DNA of 21,207 nt, from positions 1 to 21,207 of the forward strand of contig JAGYYN010044887.1 in NCBI GenBank assembly GCA_021441665.1, written 5' to 3'. The DNA comes from Euplotes cf. woodruffi 2 WChen-2021 (taxonomy: Eukaryota > Ciliophora > Spirotrichea > Euplotida > Euplotidae). Position 1 is the stretch's first letter, and the number at the start of each line of letters is the position of its first letter. The notes below the pieces were generated by a model that was not told the origin of the DNA, made no database searches, and worked only from the letters and a program-made list of their open reading frames with translations. A program made the position numbers and the translations under genes. Shown piece by piece: positions 1 through 10,735 of the stretch.

Positions 1-54
1 AGAAAAAAGTGAACAAGTACAAGTCAGATATCCAAAAAGTTGGCCAAGAGAACC
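1..54. repeat. 54-nt inverted copy of an exon of the neighbouring gene
   Basis: Positions 1-54 are the exact reverse complement of 552-605, which lies inside the last coding exon of the coiled-coil gene. The match ends at position 54. The copy sits about 50 nt beyond that gene's stop codon (103-105) and begins at the window edge, so it could extend further left. It may be a genuine inverted repeat, or a fold-back chimera from amplification or assembly if the window edge is a contig end. Confidence 0.95.
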
Positions 55-102
55 CCTTTTGTATATATTGAGATTGAAATCATCAAATAATTTTTATTTT
101 GT

Positions 103-3051
103 TTAAAATTCAGCTTGGGAGCTTGTCATTTTCTTCATATTTGCAATTGTACTTTCAAATTGAGAAATAAATGCCTTCATATTATGGGCATAGGCTAATG
201 AGTTATTCATATACTCACTAAGCTTCATCTCAATATTTGGTTCATCTATAGATGATATATTCGAGATATCTCTCTCGAAAGATAAGATTCAGTTTCTTGC
301 GAAGGCGAGGTCATTTTCAAACTTTTTGCAAATATCGTCGTTTCCTCCTCTTTTTAGTGTTGCTTTGAGTCTTTTATACTCTTGCTTAATCTTTTTATAA
401 GATGCAGATTTTTCGGTCTGTCTTCTTTTCATATTTTCAACTTCGCTTTGTAGTTCCTCCATCTTTTCTATAAAAATATTGAAGTATTTCTTACGCATAA
501 AAGAGTTTTTGATTTGTATAATAGTCTGATCTTTCTCAATATTAATATCGCGGTTCTCTTGGCCAACTTTTTGGATATCTGACTTGTACTTGTTCACTTT
601 TTTCTTGAGTATTTCCTTTTTCTTTTTCTCTTTTTCATACATTTCGTATGTGCCTTTGCAATTATCGATTTCTTGCATCAGATGTTCGACTTCTGCGGTC
701 TTTTCATCGAGAGCTTCACAGAGCTCCTGGTTGAACTGGTTCGCCTAAAAAATTATAAAAACCAACTTGCCTTATCTAGCTCGCTGTAGCATTCTTGGAG
801 ACGTTCTTTTTCCTCTTCATTCTTGTTTTCAAGCTCGTTGCAGACACGTTCGAATTCAACTTGCAGCTTGAGATGTTCTTCTTTAAGCTCTCCGATTGTG
901 ACTCGTTCCTTTGACTCGTATTCTTCGATTGTTGCTGAGAGTCTTTGATTGCAGTCTTTCAGCTGCTTGATCTGTCCGTCTTTGACTTCAATGATTTCTT
1001 CTGACCGCTCGCCCTCTTCTTCAATCCGTTGTTTAAGACAGTCGTTTTCTGTCTTCAATGCCTCGATATCAGCAGTGAGCGCGTTGAGCTCAGAAATGAG
1101 CTCGCTCATTTCTTTTTCGAGATGCTCGATTCGAGGCTCAGCTTCGTTTTTGAGGATGTGGTCGCTGATCCTCAACTTCTCTCTGAGCTCGTTTTCCTTT
1201 TGCTGGAACTCCTTTTTGAGACTGTCTTCTTTCCGCTTATGCTCTCTCTTGCTTTCTTCGACGAGGTTCTGGAAGTCATTTTTAATCTGTGCGAGGTGGT
1301 TTTTCTGAGACTTTGACATATTGTCTATATTTGAGGTGGATTGACTCACCATAGTTGCTTCTGAGCTCTATTTGGTACTGCTTGGACTTGCTTGACTCGC
1401 TTTCCAACTGCATTTTTAACTTTGCATTTTCTGAAACTAAGTTTTGATTCAAGCTCTCGAGATATCTAAACAGTTACAGTTGGTTTGATAACCAATGCCA
1501 AGTTTTATAAATCACTTTGATTAGTCAATTCACACAAATCTGTTGTTTAGTATATTTACTCTCATTTCGTTAAAAGTTGGTTGTAGTCGTTGGAATTTTG
1601 GCTATAAGTTGTTTGGTATGATTTCCCATAATCTGCTTGATTTTCTTCAGTCTCATTATCTTGTTCTTGAACGTGATCCATTTGCTTATTTTTAGAGCTG
1701 TTTCCTAAATTTTGGACGATATTTTCAAGCTCTTCAAACATCCCGCCTGGTTCTTGATTCTTTTTGACCTTCTGTATTAAATCGTTTTTATTTAATAAGA
1801 CATTCAGAATTTGGTTTGTGTTTGATTTATGTTACCTCTTGTTGTTTTGAGTTATTTGAGTTATTCTTCACATAATTATTATTTACTTCAATTTCTCTGA
1901 CAAACTTCTGCCTACTTTGCTTGAAGCTAACAAATTCTTTCGCTGAGATCTCATCAGTGTCGTTGCTGATCACATCAGTCTCAGTATTATTGCGCATGTG
2001 GTTGTACGAATCCTAAACATCAACATAATGCGTTTACCTTGTCAAAGGTATCAACTGAGTCATAGATGTCGTCGCTTTCCTCTTCAATATGAATGTTGCT
2101 CTTATCTTGGTCATTCTCAGTGTCTTCACAGCTCCTTTTGTCGCTTTGATCTTCAATTGAGCTTTTTGAAACTGACTCTTGATGTTTGACCATCGAGCTC
2201 TTCCAGACAGACTCGATTTTATCAGATGGCAAGATCACTTGCTGCTTGTAATCAGCTGTGAGATTAGTCAAAATTGCTTACTGGGATAGTTCGTCCTATC
2301 GTTTAGCGGATGGAACGAGAAATTATTCAACTTCTCTGGATATGACTTTAATATGCTGCTGTACTCCTTCGCGACCGGAGTCTGGGAATACTTCTGACTG
2401 CTCGATTTTGAATTAAACTGGGAATCTATTCTTTCAGCAAGTCCCTTAATATTTGCTCTCAACTTGCTTAGTTCTTCATTCCTGCCGATGATGTTATTCA
2501 GAACTGAGCTATTTTGCGATATCGGTCCTAAATCTTAGTTACATGTTGTATTTTTAGTATTAAATAGCTTTCGATTCGCAATTGAACAGTCAATCATCTT
2601 ATCACAAAAGCTTTCATTTACAATTTTGGAAATATCAGAGCTAAATTGATAAATCACAGATATTTAAATAATTGTGTCAAGTTTAAAAATTGAGCAATTC
2701 AAATTTTGTATTATATAAAACCTAATTTTGAGAATATTTTATATACATAAGCTTGTGTAACTTACTGTTGTGGAAGGACGACTCGCTTCTTTTTTCTGCG
2801 TACATTCTGTTCGCTCTAAATAAAGTATTAGGTGCTTTAGATTGAATTTAGATAAGATGAAAAGTGTGCCTGTTGAAGTTTGAACAACTGCTGGAACTCC
2901 TAGTGCTTGTCTTTATATCATCTATCTTATTTTTTGTCCAAATGTTGTTGACTCTGCTGTAAGGTGTCTGTTCTTCATCTTTATTCGGGAATCAAAATGC
3001 TCTTGAGCTTCAAACGCGTGTCATCTTTGTATCTGAGTTATGCTTCATCAT
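103..3051 (-). CDS. Long coiled-coil protein, multi-exon
   Basis: I do not recognise a named family. The C-terminal two thirds (exons 771-1324 and 103-744) is almost pure heptad-type Glu/Lys/Leu/Gln sequence, as in cytoskeletal or ciliary structural coiled coils. The N-terminal part is Ser/Asn/Asp-rich and probably disordered. Exons, in coding order: about 3051 down to 2528 (provisional), 2282-2527, 2038-2255, 1836-2012, 1560-1771, 1350-1465, 771-1324 and 103-744. Introns are 26, 25, 64, 94, 25 and 26 nt, and each restores one continuous frame. The start is the first ATG of a tandem ATG-ATG at 3046-3051. The standard-code stop at 289-291 is a TGA; reading it as Cys extends the protein 61 residues to TAA at 103-105. 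Further UGAs occur near the N-terminus. The gene would encode roughly 800-850 residues. The join near 2528-2545 is unresolved: only a 15-nt intron would fit. Confidence 0.75.
745..770 (-). other. 26-nt GC-AG intron
   Basis: On the minus strand the intron runs from GCAAGT to TTTTAG. Removing exactly these 26 nt joins the two coiled-coil frames (...SELDK | ANQFNQ...). A GT donor 4 nt inside would give 22 nt and the wrong frame. The length matches the 25-26 nt mode of the other introns here. Confidence 0.8.
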
Positions 3052-3221
3052 TTAAATTAATATTTAAATTTAAATTTTGCTGATTCAATTATCTTTTTAA
3101 GTGCAGAGAGGAACTTCAATAACGCACAGTATAACAACTTGTTTGAGGCAATCAATCTTTTTAAAATCTAACAAGTAAGATTGAGATGAGAAATTGGATA
3201 TTAGTTAAAATATTTATATTA

Positions 3222-3578
3222 TTAGATTCCTTCCCACGGAATCCTTCCTAAATTATTTTTTATTGTCTGATCTGCTTCATTACTGATCAAAAGCCTCATT
3301 ATTTTTGGATAATTGTATGTGTATGCATAATGCAAAGGTGTGTTTCCTTAATAAAATCAGTATTTAGCTTACCGCAAAAGTTTTGAGTATTCATATTGGC
3401 TCCTGCTTTCATTAACGCAAGGACTATTTGAAAATTGCCGTTTTGAGTTGCGATATTTAATGCGGTGTTTCCGTCTTCATCAGATTTTTCAAGATTTATA
3501 GTAACTCTTGATAATAAGTCGACAAGCTTGTTTGTCTCACCCTTCGAGATTAGCACCATTAAAATGTCTTCGTACAAC
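3222..3578 (-). other. C-terminal ankyrin repeats of protein A
   Basis: Removing the 26-nt intron 3347-3372 gives two typical ankyrin units: DEDGNTALNIATQNGNFQIV followed by NTPLHYAYTYNYPKIMRLL. These match the ankyrin pattern of a DG.TAL/TPLH turn, then helix, then LL..GA. The protein ends LGRIPWEGI at TAA 3222-3224, a typical end for a terminal ankyrin unit. Ankyrin repeats mediate protein-protein contacts; the partner is unknown. The joint to the upstream part of A needs the 69-nt intron 3579-3647 and one frame change near 3703. It could therefore also be read as a separate gene, although no start codon is evident. Confidence 0.85.
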
Positions 3579-6500
3579 CTAAATTAATTTTGGATATTAA
3601 GTGAAGCAATATAATATTGTAGATTAGTAGTAATCAATAAAGCCTACGTTTCTTTTTCATTTTTAAACCTTATTTTTCCTAATCTTCCTTTTCTTTTTGA
3701 TCTTATAATTCATGCTTTTTAAGTATCTTTCTTCAGCCTTTGATAAATTCTTTTTTGAATGGTTTTCGATCTTGCGGTTCATTTTTAACTTCAACAAGAG
3801 CGAGATTAGTTGAGGATTTCTTGATTCAAACGCCGCTGTTTTCCTCTAATTTGTCTCTTTTCATTGCTTGAGGAGTGCAACTTCTTTCGAGTGATTTGAG
3901 CTTGTGCAAACCAAGGAAGTTGACATCTGCCGCACCTTCTTCATCAGGCTCTTCGTGTATAGGCTCATTTATTTTTGGTCTTTTTACCATCAAAAACTGA
4001 CTGATAATTTGATTATCTCTTTTCTCCTGTAATTGTGATTTTTGTTGCATTTTGTAGTTTTTAAGGTCTGATTTAGGCTCAGTTAGTTCTTCAGGGCTTT
4101 CTTCGTAAATAGTGTTTTTGTCCCATTCGCCGCTAAGACTACTTTTCCTTCCACTATTAAGGATCTCGTTGATTTCTGAGCTCATGAGCGGAAGTGATTT
4201 AATCTGTGCTTTCATTGACTCTTGATCGATAAAGTTAATTGAGTGTTTTGATTTCATATTCAATATCTTTCCGAGTAATGTATCTTTCAGCAATGAGTTC
4301 CTTCTCAGCCTGTTAACGAACTTCATGTTCGATATAAGGCTCGCTTTGCCTTCATTGAAGGAGCCTCTGTCGTTGTGACTGTTAGAGCTAGCGCTAATGT
4401 CTGATGACACTGAAGAGTCGTCTTTCATATCTTCATTAAGATGGTCTTCGATTTCTTTAAACTTACTTGGCTTTGCCTTTTGCTGCTTCTTTAGCCATCT
4501 GTATTGTGAAAGCATTACTGTTGACCCATTGCTGCTCGAATCAACAATTTTCGATACAGTTCTAAAAGTTAATTAAAATACATCAGCAAGGAACTTCAAA
4601 ATTTTACCTTTTTAGAGTTTTGTTCGAAGTCAACGTGTGCTTAAGATGATGCTGCTGATGCAGTGGACTATCACAAGCATAATTAGCACTCTGCAGATCA
4701 TTTGCCGTTGTGACTGTTCGAGAAATGTGACTGTGGTCGATTCCTTTTCCACTATTAAAGGCTCTTAATTTTTTATTAGAAGAATACTCATCAGAGGATT
4801 CAGCAACAAACATCGATGACTCTGAGCTCGACTCTGACTCAGATTCTGAATCAGTCTGTACTTTCTTTTTAAATGCATAAGTCTCCATCCTGCTTATTAC
4901 ATTTGTCTTCAGAGCAGGTTCGAAGACTTCAAAAGTTCCTTCTTCAGAGCGAACATTGACGCATTTGTATCCGAAGATGCTCGAAAGAATAAAGTCAAAT
5001 CGGAAAACACTGAGTTCATTTTCATGATCGCTCACCGACTCTTCTTCCTGATCTTTATTGATAAATTTAATCTGTGACAGCCATTCTAAATTTGCAATAG
5101 TTGACCTTTTCGTCCGACCGAGTTTTTGAATCGAAGATGCGATAATACTCTGCTTTTGGTCTTCAATAAGATCTGTTGACTGAGCAGGGGGTTGTCCTCG
5201 TATTTTGAATTTTTCTTTATCGTCTCAATGTTTAACCAGCTGGACGTCATCTGAGATTCAAACCGCGTTAAAAGCTTTTGTAATTGCTCTGTGAAACTGC
5301 TTATTTACTTTTGTACACCCTCGCAGGTTCGTTTGTTAGATATCTCGATTTAAATACGTAATCAGAATTGAAAATTTGATCGATCCGCTTGATAATATTT
5401 TCCTGATATATGCTGTTATAATGTATTCTGGGCGACTGCGAGTTGTTCTGGTCGTAGAATATGATTCCTTGGATCTCCTCTCTTGGATTCCTTCGAAACA
5501 TAATAGGGTATGTTGTTTGAATCTGGTTGTAAATAACTTCTAATAAATTGACGTTGATGTCTTTTATCATCCTCTTCCACTTATTGCGCTTGTAGATTTT
5601 AGTAAAGTGCTTCAGGATTTTTGAATATCCGCAGAGGTACTTGTCATTGATCGCTGAGATCGTTTGCGATTCTAAGTTGCTCACAATCCCGAAGAAATTA
5701 ACCACTATTGCATTCACTGTTTTTATTGGCTTTGAATCTGATATATTTATTTGAGTTAGGCTATGATTGCTGTAGAACTTTGCAAAAAGTGCTTTACTAT
5801 TTTCTGAGGACTCAACGGGGAAGTATCTGTCCTCGATAAACCGAACAATGTACTGCTGTGAGTCTTTATCAAAGAACTTCCCGAACTGCTCCAGGCTCCT
5901 TGGATTTGTCATTTGGCAATAATTGTTAATAATGTCTCTATTTTGGCCTTGGAAAGCTTCAAATTTCCCTTTAAGCTTTACATTGTTGAATTTTGAATAC
6001 TCGAGCAGTTTATTTAACAAACTCGTTGTTTTCAAAGCAGTCATCTTCATATGTGAGCTTTGAGTAGTTTTCACTCGAGAAAGTGAAGAATTTTGGCATC
6101 AATGGATCAATAATTATTTTTGCTTCATTTAGAATCTCTTGATTTTTAATCTTTTTCTTGATCCCAGCAAGCACAGTACTATCAGCAATTACATTGTTGT
6201 CGTTGATCGTGATTGCATACGAGTACCCTGTCGATAGCTTTGAGAGCAACTCGACTTCCCTCTGCTTCAAAATTTTTTCAGAGACGTTTTTGTAATCATT
6301 GACATGCTTTTTGAACTTTCGAAGATCATTTTGATCGAAAGACTCCACTTTTCTGATTTTGACTGCTTCTTTGAACTTATTCGAGATATCGAATATTTTG
6401 CTGGATGTATTCTGTCGCTTATTACTGTCTTTTAGCTTCTTTAGGGTTGCTTTTCTGATAAGTGTATTTTTGTTAGGCTAAATGCAAATTTTAGCAAATA

Positions 6501-9500
6501 TACACAGATTAAACTTTTATTGCTATCTTTAAAATTATCACATAATTATTACTTTTTACAGTTTTTACTAATTTAATTTTAATATTTTTAAATAGAAGAA
6601 TGTACCCGCTTATACTACATTTAAGTAGCAAGTAGTCTTAGAAAAGAAAACTAAAATATATTTACTTTGTTTCTTCGGGGGTTCTGAGATTGACTTGACT
6701 GCTGAAGCCGCTAACATCGAACTAACGTTTATTGTGGAAGGAGAAAGATTCTCATTAGACTTTTGATCCATATTCATAATTCTTATTTCTGTTTCTCTAA
6801 ACTCAGATGCATATTTTCTACCTGAAAAGTCAGCTGTAAAGTATTACATTTCAAAAGATTGAAGTCGGGTTTATCATCTTCACTTTCACTTGACGAAATG
6901 ACTTTTGGCGAATCAGACTTTGAAGACAAGTCATCTTGTTCGACAAATTCATTCGGCGCTTTTGTGTTACTTTTTGAAATGACCTTATTAATGATATCAA
7001 TTTTAGATTCCTTCACTTTGACTGGTGAGGTTCCTTTAAAAATAGCGACCTAAAGGAAAGTAAAGCTAGATATAAGCTCACTTCATTATTAATGATATTA
7101 TGCATGGTGTTAGTTTTGACTTCTGAAATGAGTACATTCGTTCTCCTTCGAGTTGACCTGAACATGACTATATATAATCACTGATCTTAGCTTTAGTAAT
7201 ATAATTTGTAAATCACAACCAACGATAATTACCAACATCAGCATATGTATAATTGCATCCGTCAATTATAATTTCTTTATTTGAACTTGTTAGACCCCAT
7301 TATTTGAGAATTGCTAGAAGGTTTGAGAGAGTGTAAGCTATATCCTGACCTCACTCCAACCATTGTGTTTGACTTCAGCTTTTGAGGTCTAGTCGGCTTT
7401 CTTTTATAGTTATTTTATCGTCTCCTTTTTGTAAAGTTTTGAAATATTGTCGTTTTGGAAGACTATTCGGTCATAGAATTCCTCTTCAAAGAAAATAAAG
7501 CCTTCTTCAATATCAAGTCGCTTGCCGAACTTGATTCTTCTTTGAAGATTGCGATTGTTAAGGATTGTATCGTCATAGAATTCTTGATACAAGTTGTCAA
7601 ATAAACTGTGTTCGGATGTGAGTTTATTTGAACTTCGGAGTGTCATCGTCATGATATTCGTTCTTTCTCATTTCATTTTTGATATTTTTGATTCATTCGT
7701 CAAGTAATAGCTCCTCTTCAGTTAAGAAAACCTGCTGTTTTTGCTTATTTAGCATTGAGATAGCTATTGTCAGAGTGACACTGTTCTTCAGTGATCTGAT
7801 GATCAGTTTCAATTTGGAGTCGACCAGGCGTCTTCACCACTTCTTTCTTCCAGTAGTCTTCGCTTTCCATAATTTTACGTTTTTCCTTGGCCATCATGAT
7901 CTGCTTAAGTGTACTTAAAGCCTTTTTGTTCTGGAGCTTGTCATTGGTAATTGTGATGTTGTTGATTGTTTTGTAAATCGATATTTTCTTATTCCTCGAT
8001 TTTTTCTTTTGTGACTCAGCTTCCTTTGGTTTTTGCACGCTTTCCTTATCTATAAAAAGATCCTTTTATTAAAATTAAATTGGCAAATTTACTTTTGTGT
8101 AATTTTGGAAGCTTTGGAGCTAAACCTTCAGTCTCAGCTACAAATGTGTTACTTCCTCATAAATGAATGCTTTGGCTGGTTTTGCAGTGAATGAGGATCG
8201 TTGTTAGACCGTTCTGAGTTTACAACCACTGACACTGCGCTGTTATTATGAACCAGCCGTGACGCTTTTGGACTACTAACTTTTGACCGCGCTTTTGGAA
8301 TAAGAATTTTCATTTTTTTCTCTGATTTCTTTATTACTGGACTACGAAGTTTTGAATCCTAAATAAAATTTATTGCTTTGAAAGACCAAATTTAGCTAGG
8401 ATTACAGGATCTTTGTGATTCTCAGTCTTTTGAATTATTTTAGCAGTAGCTTTATGACTCGAAAATGAGCTTCGATGGGAGTCAATAAGCTTATCGTTTA
8501 AAGCTAGCTTTCCAGAATCAGGCCGAGCAGAGCTCCCGTTCATTATCTTTCTATTCTTCTTCGGTTTGTCAACGAGGGGATTCGAATTAGTCCTGTAGTT
8601 CTCTATTCAACCGATTAGCAATTAGAGTACCAATAAAGCTATTTGAGTCTGGATGTTGCTCTAATTTCGACACTGATTTACTTGAAACATTATTAATTGT
8701 TCCTCGAAGACTTGACAATCAAAGGAGCTGAGTTCTGGTGATTTAAAATACCTCCTTCATCAACTTTCTCGTAAATATTGTATATTGGAGCGACTTTTCT
8801 TGCACTGAGCTTTGACTGGCTATTATTTATATAAATGTAAGCACGTACATTTTGATTTCTTCGTCGGGCCTGGATTCTCTCGATTTCATGCTTTCGTTAT
8901 TTTTATTTAACCCGATATCTTGAGTATTTTGTCTATCAAATTAGTTATTGTTGATCACTTGATGCATAAGGCAGCCGGATTGATAAATGGAAATTTAGGC
9001 CAGTTAAATACAACCCTGTATATATAAATAGCAGATGTGATATGAATATTAATACTCAATCATTTAGTACTCTTTATCTTAGTTAAACCAGATTTTGTAA
9101 CGCGCTTACCTTTCATTTAAATGATTCGATAAATTTCTGCTGTTTGAACGGACTTCAAATAGCGAGTTGTTTTGGTGAATTTTATTTGAACCCAAGCTTT
9201 TTATATAAAGACTCCTCCATTTGCTTTAGCTGACTGAAAGCTGAAGCGTCTCTTGAGAAGTCGACTTCTGTTGATGATAAAGATGGACGCGAAATTGTTT
9301 TAAATGATTCAATGTTATTTCTGATTTTTAATGAGTTTTTGTTTTCAGGCGATTTGGTACCGATATTTTGCACGGGGATATGATAGAATCCGATTCCACT
9401 TTTTGAAGCTTGGTTAAGTGTGCTACTACTTTGATTGAATCTCATAAGATTATTTATATTTTGAGGGTGACTCACAAAATTTTGATTTTTAACTTTACTT

Positions 9501-10524
9501 GAAGGAGATAGTAAATCCAGTTTTATATTCTCAGCTGCTTGCTTTCTTCTTCGAAAAGGATCACTTCCAAGAATATGATTATCAAAGTTTGGGGTTATCT
9601 TTTCAAAAGGTTCGGAGTTGAGGTAATTTATTCTGCTATTATCTTTCTTGTCTATCGAAGTATAACGATCAACTGAATTAGTTATACGGAAACTGATTGA
9701 TCTCATCATCAGTATCAAAGCCTGCTGGAGCAAAGCTGATCTGATTAAATGTTACAAAGTGGTTATTATTTCTGCTGTACTTCTTGACAGTCATGTATTT
9801 TTCAATCAGCGACTGCTTTTTCTTCCATAGATCATTATCGTTTTTAAACTTATTTATGAATCTTTTTTTTCTTATTTTTACTCGATTTCTTTCTCACTCT
9901 AAGCTTGGTCTTCTTTTTCTTGGCATCAATCTGTGGGTGCTGCATGTAATCCGGATGGATGGATTTTTCAAATAAATATTGCTTGATTGGACTTGAAGGC
10001 TCTTGTGAAGAAGAGCTGCTGCAGCTCTTCTGCATCTTTCTTCTCATCAAGCTCTTATGACTTTCCTCCACGTTTGTAAATTTTAAATGTAAGTTTTCTA
10101 TCAAAATCAAAATTATAGCTTGTTGATTAGTCGGACTGCGAATATTAAAAATATGAAATTTTGGTATTTTTCGTCAAATAATTCACAAACATCTAAGCAA
10201 AAGGAAAGAATATCAAATTATGTGAACAGAAGTAGCATTGCTTACGATCATTACTCCTGTGGTTGTGCTCAGAATTTTGCCTTCGTTGATCTGAAGCTCC
10301 ATCGAGATCTGCTGTTCTACAACAGAATGTTTAAGTTGTCAAAAAGACGATTGCTTTGCAGCTGAGCTGCAAAGTGATTGTCTAGTTTTCAAATCATGTC
10401 GTAAAAATAACATCAAAGCGAACGATTGAATTAAAAATACAGCAGTGAAACTGGTGAAGTTACAATCCTGCGCTTACTTAAAGTCTCGATGATTTCGAAA
10501 AGCAGAAACAGAGTTGGCTTCCAT
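3222..10524 (-). CDS. Giant gene A: multi-frameshift protein with C-terminal ankyrin repeats
   Basis: A protein of roughly 2,000 residues, paralogous to gene B. I recognise only the C-terminal ankyrin repeats; the rest alternates conserved blocks with disordered Ser/Asn/Lys-rich linkers, and no function is assigned. In coding order: a provisional 5' part (ATG at 10522-10524, 27-nt intron 10451-10477, then an open but hydrophobic stretch that may not all be coding); a conserved block with KNDNDLWKKKQSLIEKYM (about 9800); a block ending MEESLYKKLGF (about 9190); the 7400-8050 block; blocks FFTFSSENYSKL (about 6075) and KYLCGYSKILKHF (about 5620); YKCVNV and FEVFEP (about 4950); RRNSLLKDTLLGKI (about 4270); ankyrin repeats. 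Introns that restore frame: 9016-9109, 8933-8958, 8820-8848, 8603-8630, 8359-8405, 8050-8092, 7168-7232, 7050-7081, 6822-6847, 4562-4607, 3579-3647, 3347-3372; 6478-6665 is probable but its edges do not join cleanly. At least eight AAA-TAA +1 frameshift sites are needed to read the protein. UGA = Cys throughout. If translation instead starts nearer 10060 (MRRKM...), the hydrophobic N-terminus is lost. Confidence 0.78.
3703..3708 (-). other. Possible +2 (or -1) frameshift TTA-TAA
   Basis: The frame ...RKILKKHEL stops at TAA 3703-3705. A +2 shift gives RSKRKGRLGKIRFKNEKE, which meets the 69-nt intron 3579-3647 in the exact phase needed for the ankyrin exon. There is no GT donor in the surrounding 100 nt. 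Confidence 0.45.
5301..5306 (-). other. +1 frameshift site AAA-TAA-G (conserved in B)
   Basis: NEPARVYKSK reaches AAA TAA G; +1 gives KQFHRAITKAFNAVCISDD and an open frame of more than 80 codons into the 5035 block. B has AAA-TAA-C at 19963-19968 at the equivalent point. Introns of 22 or 34 nt with GTGTAC/GTAAAT donors are conceivable but would have to arise separately in B. Confidence 0.75.
6010..6015 (-). other. +1 frameshift site AAA-TAA-A (absent from B)
   Basis: FENNEFVK reaches AAA TAA A; +1 continues KLLEYSKFNNVKLKGKF. B at about 19330-19390 reads the homologous RLIEINKLSSINILNEI in one frame. The alignment crosses the site with at most a one-residue gap, which excludes an intron. Confidence 0.9.
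7277..7282 (-). other. +1 frameshift site AAA-TAA-A
   Basis: SQIMGSNKFK reaches AAA TAA A; +1 gives KEIIIDGCNYTYADV, which runs into the 65-nt intron 7168-7232. No intron with matching ends and phase spans the stop. Confidence 0.75.
7410..7415 (-). other. +1 frameshift site AAA-TAA-C
   Basis: ISKLYKKETIK reaches AAA TAA C; +1 continues NYKRKPTRPQKLKSNTMVG. No GT lies within about 45 nt upstream, so a short intron cannot explain the change of frame. Confidence 0.75.
7624..7629 (-). other. +1 frameshift site AAA-TAA-A
   Basis: DDDTPKFK reaches AAA TAA A; +1 gives KLTSEHSLFDNLYQEFYDD. B reads straight through the homologous FKDL...IYDGFYYDTM, so the Lys-Leu after the shift is matched in the paralog. 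A 28-nt intron with a poor GTTCAA donor is a weaker alternative. Confidence 0.75.
7745..7750 (-). other. +1 frameshift site AAA-TAA-G
   Basis: SDNSYLNAK reaches AAA TAA G; +1 gives KQKQQVFLTEEELLLDEC, homologous to the uninterrupted B segment around SPENFISSIISEMEAEQ. Introns beginning at the nearest upstream GTs have the wrong length phase. Confidence 0.8.
8149..8154 (-). other. Possible +1 frameshift AAG-TAA-C
   Basis: NQPKHSFMRK meets AAG TAA C and continues in +1 as NTFVAETEGLAPKLPKLHK. The same heptamer recurs in B at 17516-17522, where an intron is also possible. Confidence 0.5.
8693..8698 (-). other. Possible +1 frameshift AAT-TAA-T
   Basis: APLIVKSSRNN stops at TAA 8693-8695 and reading continues in +1 as NVSSKSVSKLEQHPDSNSF. 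The codon before the stop is not AAA. No intron of the right phase was seen. Confidence 0.45.
9182..9187 (-). other. +1 frameshift site AAA-TAA-A
   Basis: The conserved ESLYKKLGFK meets AAA TAA A and continues in +1 as KIHQNNSLFEVRSNSRNL. In B the same point (NMYKKLGFPPKISGT) is read in frame, so A and B differ here. No GT-AG intron of suitable length phase was found. Confidence 0.85.
9678..9683 (-). other. Possible +1 frameshift AAC-TAA-T
   Basis: ...DTDDEINQFPYN stops at TAA 9678-9680 and the next conserved frame (NSVDRYTSIDKK...) continues in +1. A 34-nt intron beginning GTAACA upstream is an alternative. Confidence 0.45.
9850..9855 (-). other. +1 frameshift site AAA-TAA-G (conserved in B)
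   Basis: The frame ...NKKKKIHK reaches AAA TAA G. Skipping one T gives KFKNDNDLWKKKQSLIEKYM, homologous to B just after its own AAA-TAA-G at 15446-15451. Confidence 0.85.
10354..10374. repeat. Short near-palindrome
   Basis: CTTTGCAGC TGA GCTGCAAAG: a 9-bp inverted repeat with a 3-nt centre, inside the doubtful 5' part of gene A. Function unknown. Confidence 0.6.
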
Positions 10525-10735
10525 TTTTATAAATTATTATCGGCTGTAATTTCTGTTTTTTTATCAATTTTTTGTATATTTTTACATTTAAAAGTAATAA
10601 ACTTATTAAATTTTCAGATCCAAATATTAACAAGCCTGCTTTAAGACTAGCAAACTCTTAGGAGACAGTGTGTCAATCCCATCAGACTGTTTATCAAATT
10701 GGAGTTAAAGCAAGACTATAATTTATTTATTAAAA
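10525..10735. promoter_or_regulatory. Divergent intergenic spacer
   Basis: About 210 bp of A+T-rich DNA between the provisional ATG of gene A (minus) and the ATG at 10736 (plus). A shared promoter region is inferred from position only; I see no defined element. Confidence 0.35.

Noticed and set aside
53-60. CCCCTTTT at the end of the inverted copy as a telomere trace
   Set aside because: Euplotes telomeres are C4A4/G4T4; CCCCTTTT is not that repeat and occurs once.
949-1316. Plus-strand frames rich in Ser/Phe/Leu opposite the coiled-coil gene
   Set aside because: They are antisense shadows of Glu/Lys/Leu-rich heptads and have no independent support.
6783-6788. AAA-TAA-G in gene A that looked like another frameshift site
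   Set aside because: A clean 26-nt intron at 6822-6847 (GTAATA...TTTCAG) restores the frame earlier, so this stop is out of frame in the spliced mRNA.
10120-10402. Plus-strand frame (MKFWYFSSNNSQTSK...) as a separate small gene
   Set aside because: It overlaps an equally open minus-strand frame that runs continuously into gene A, and it has no neighbour or splice support; it cannot be fully excluded.
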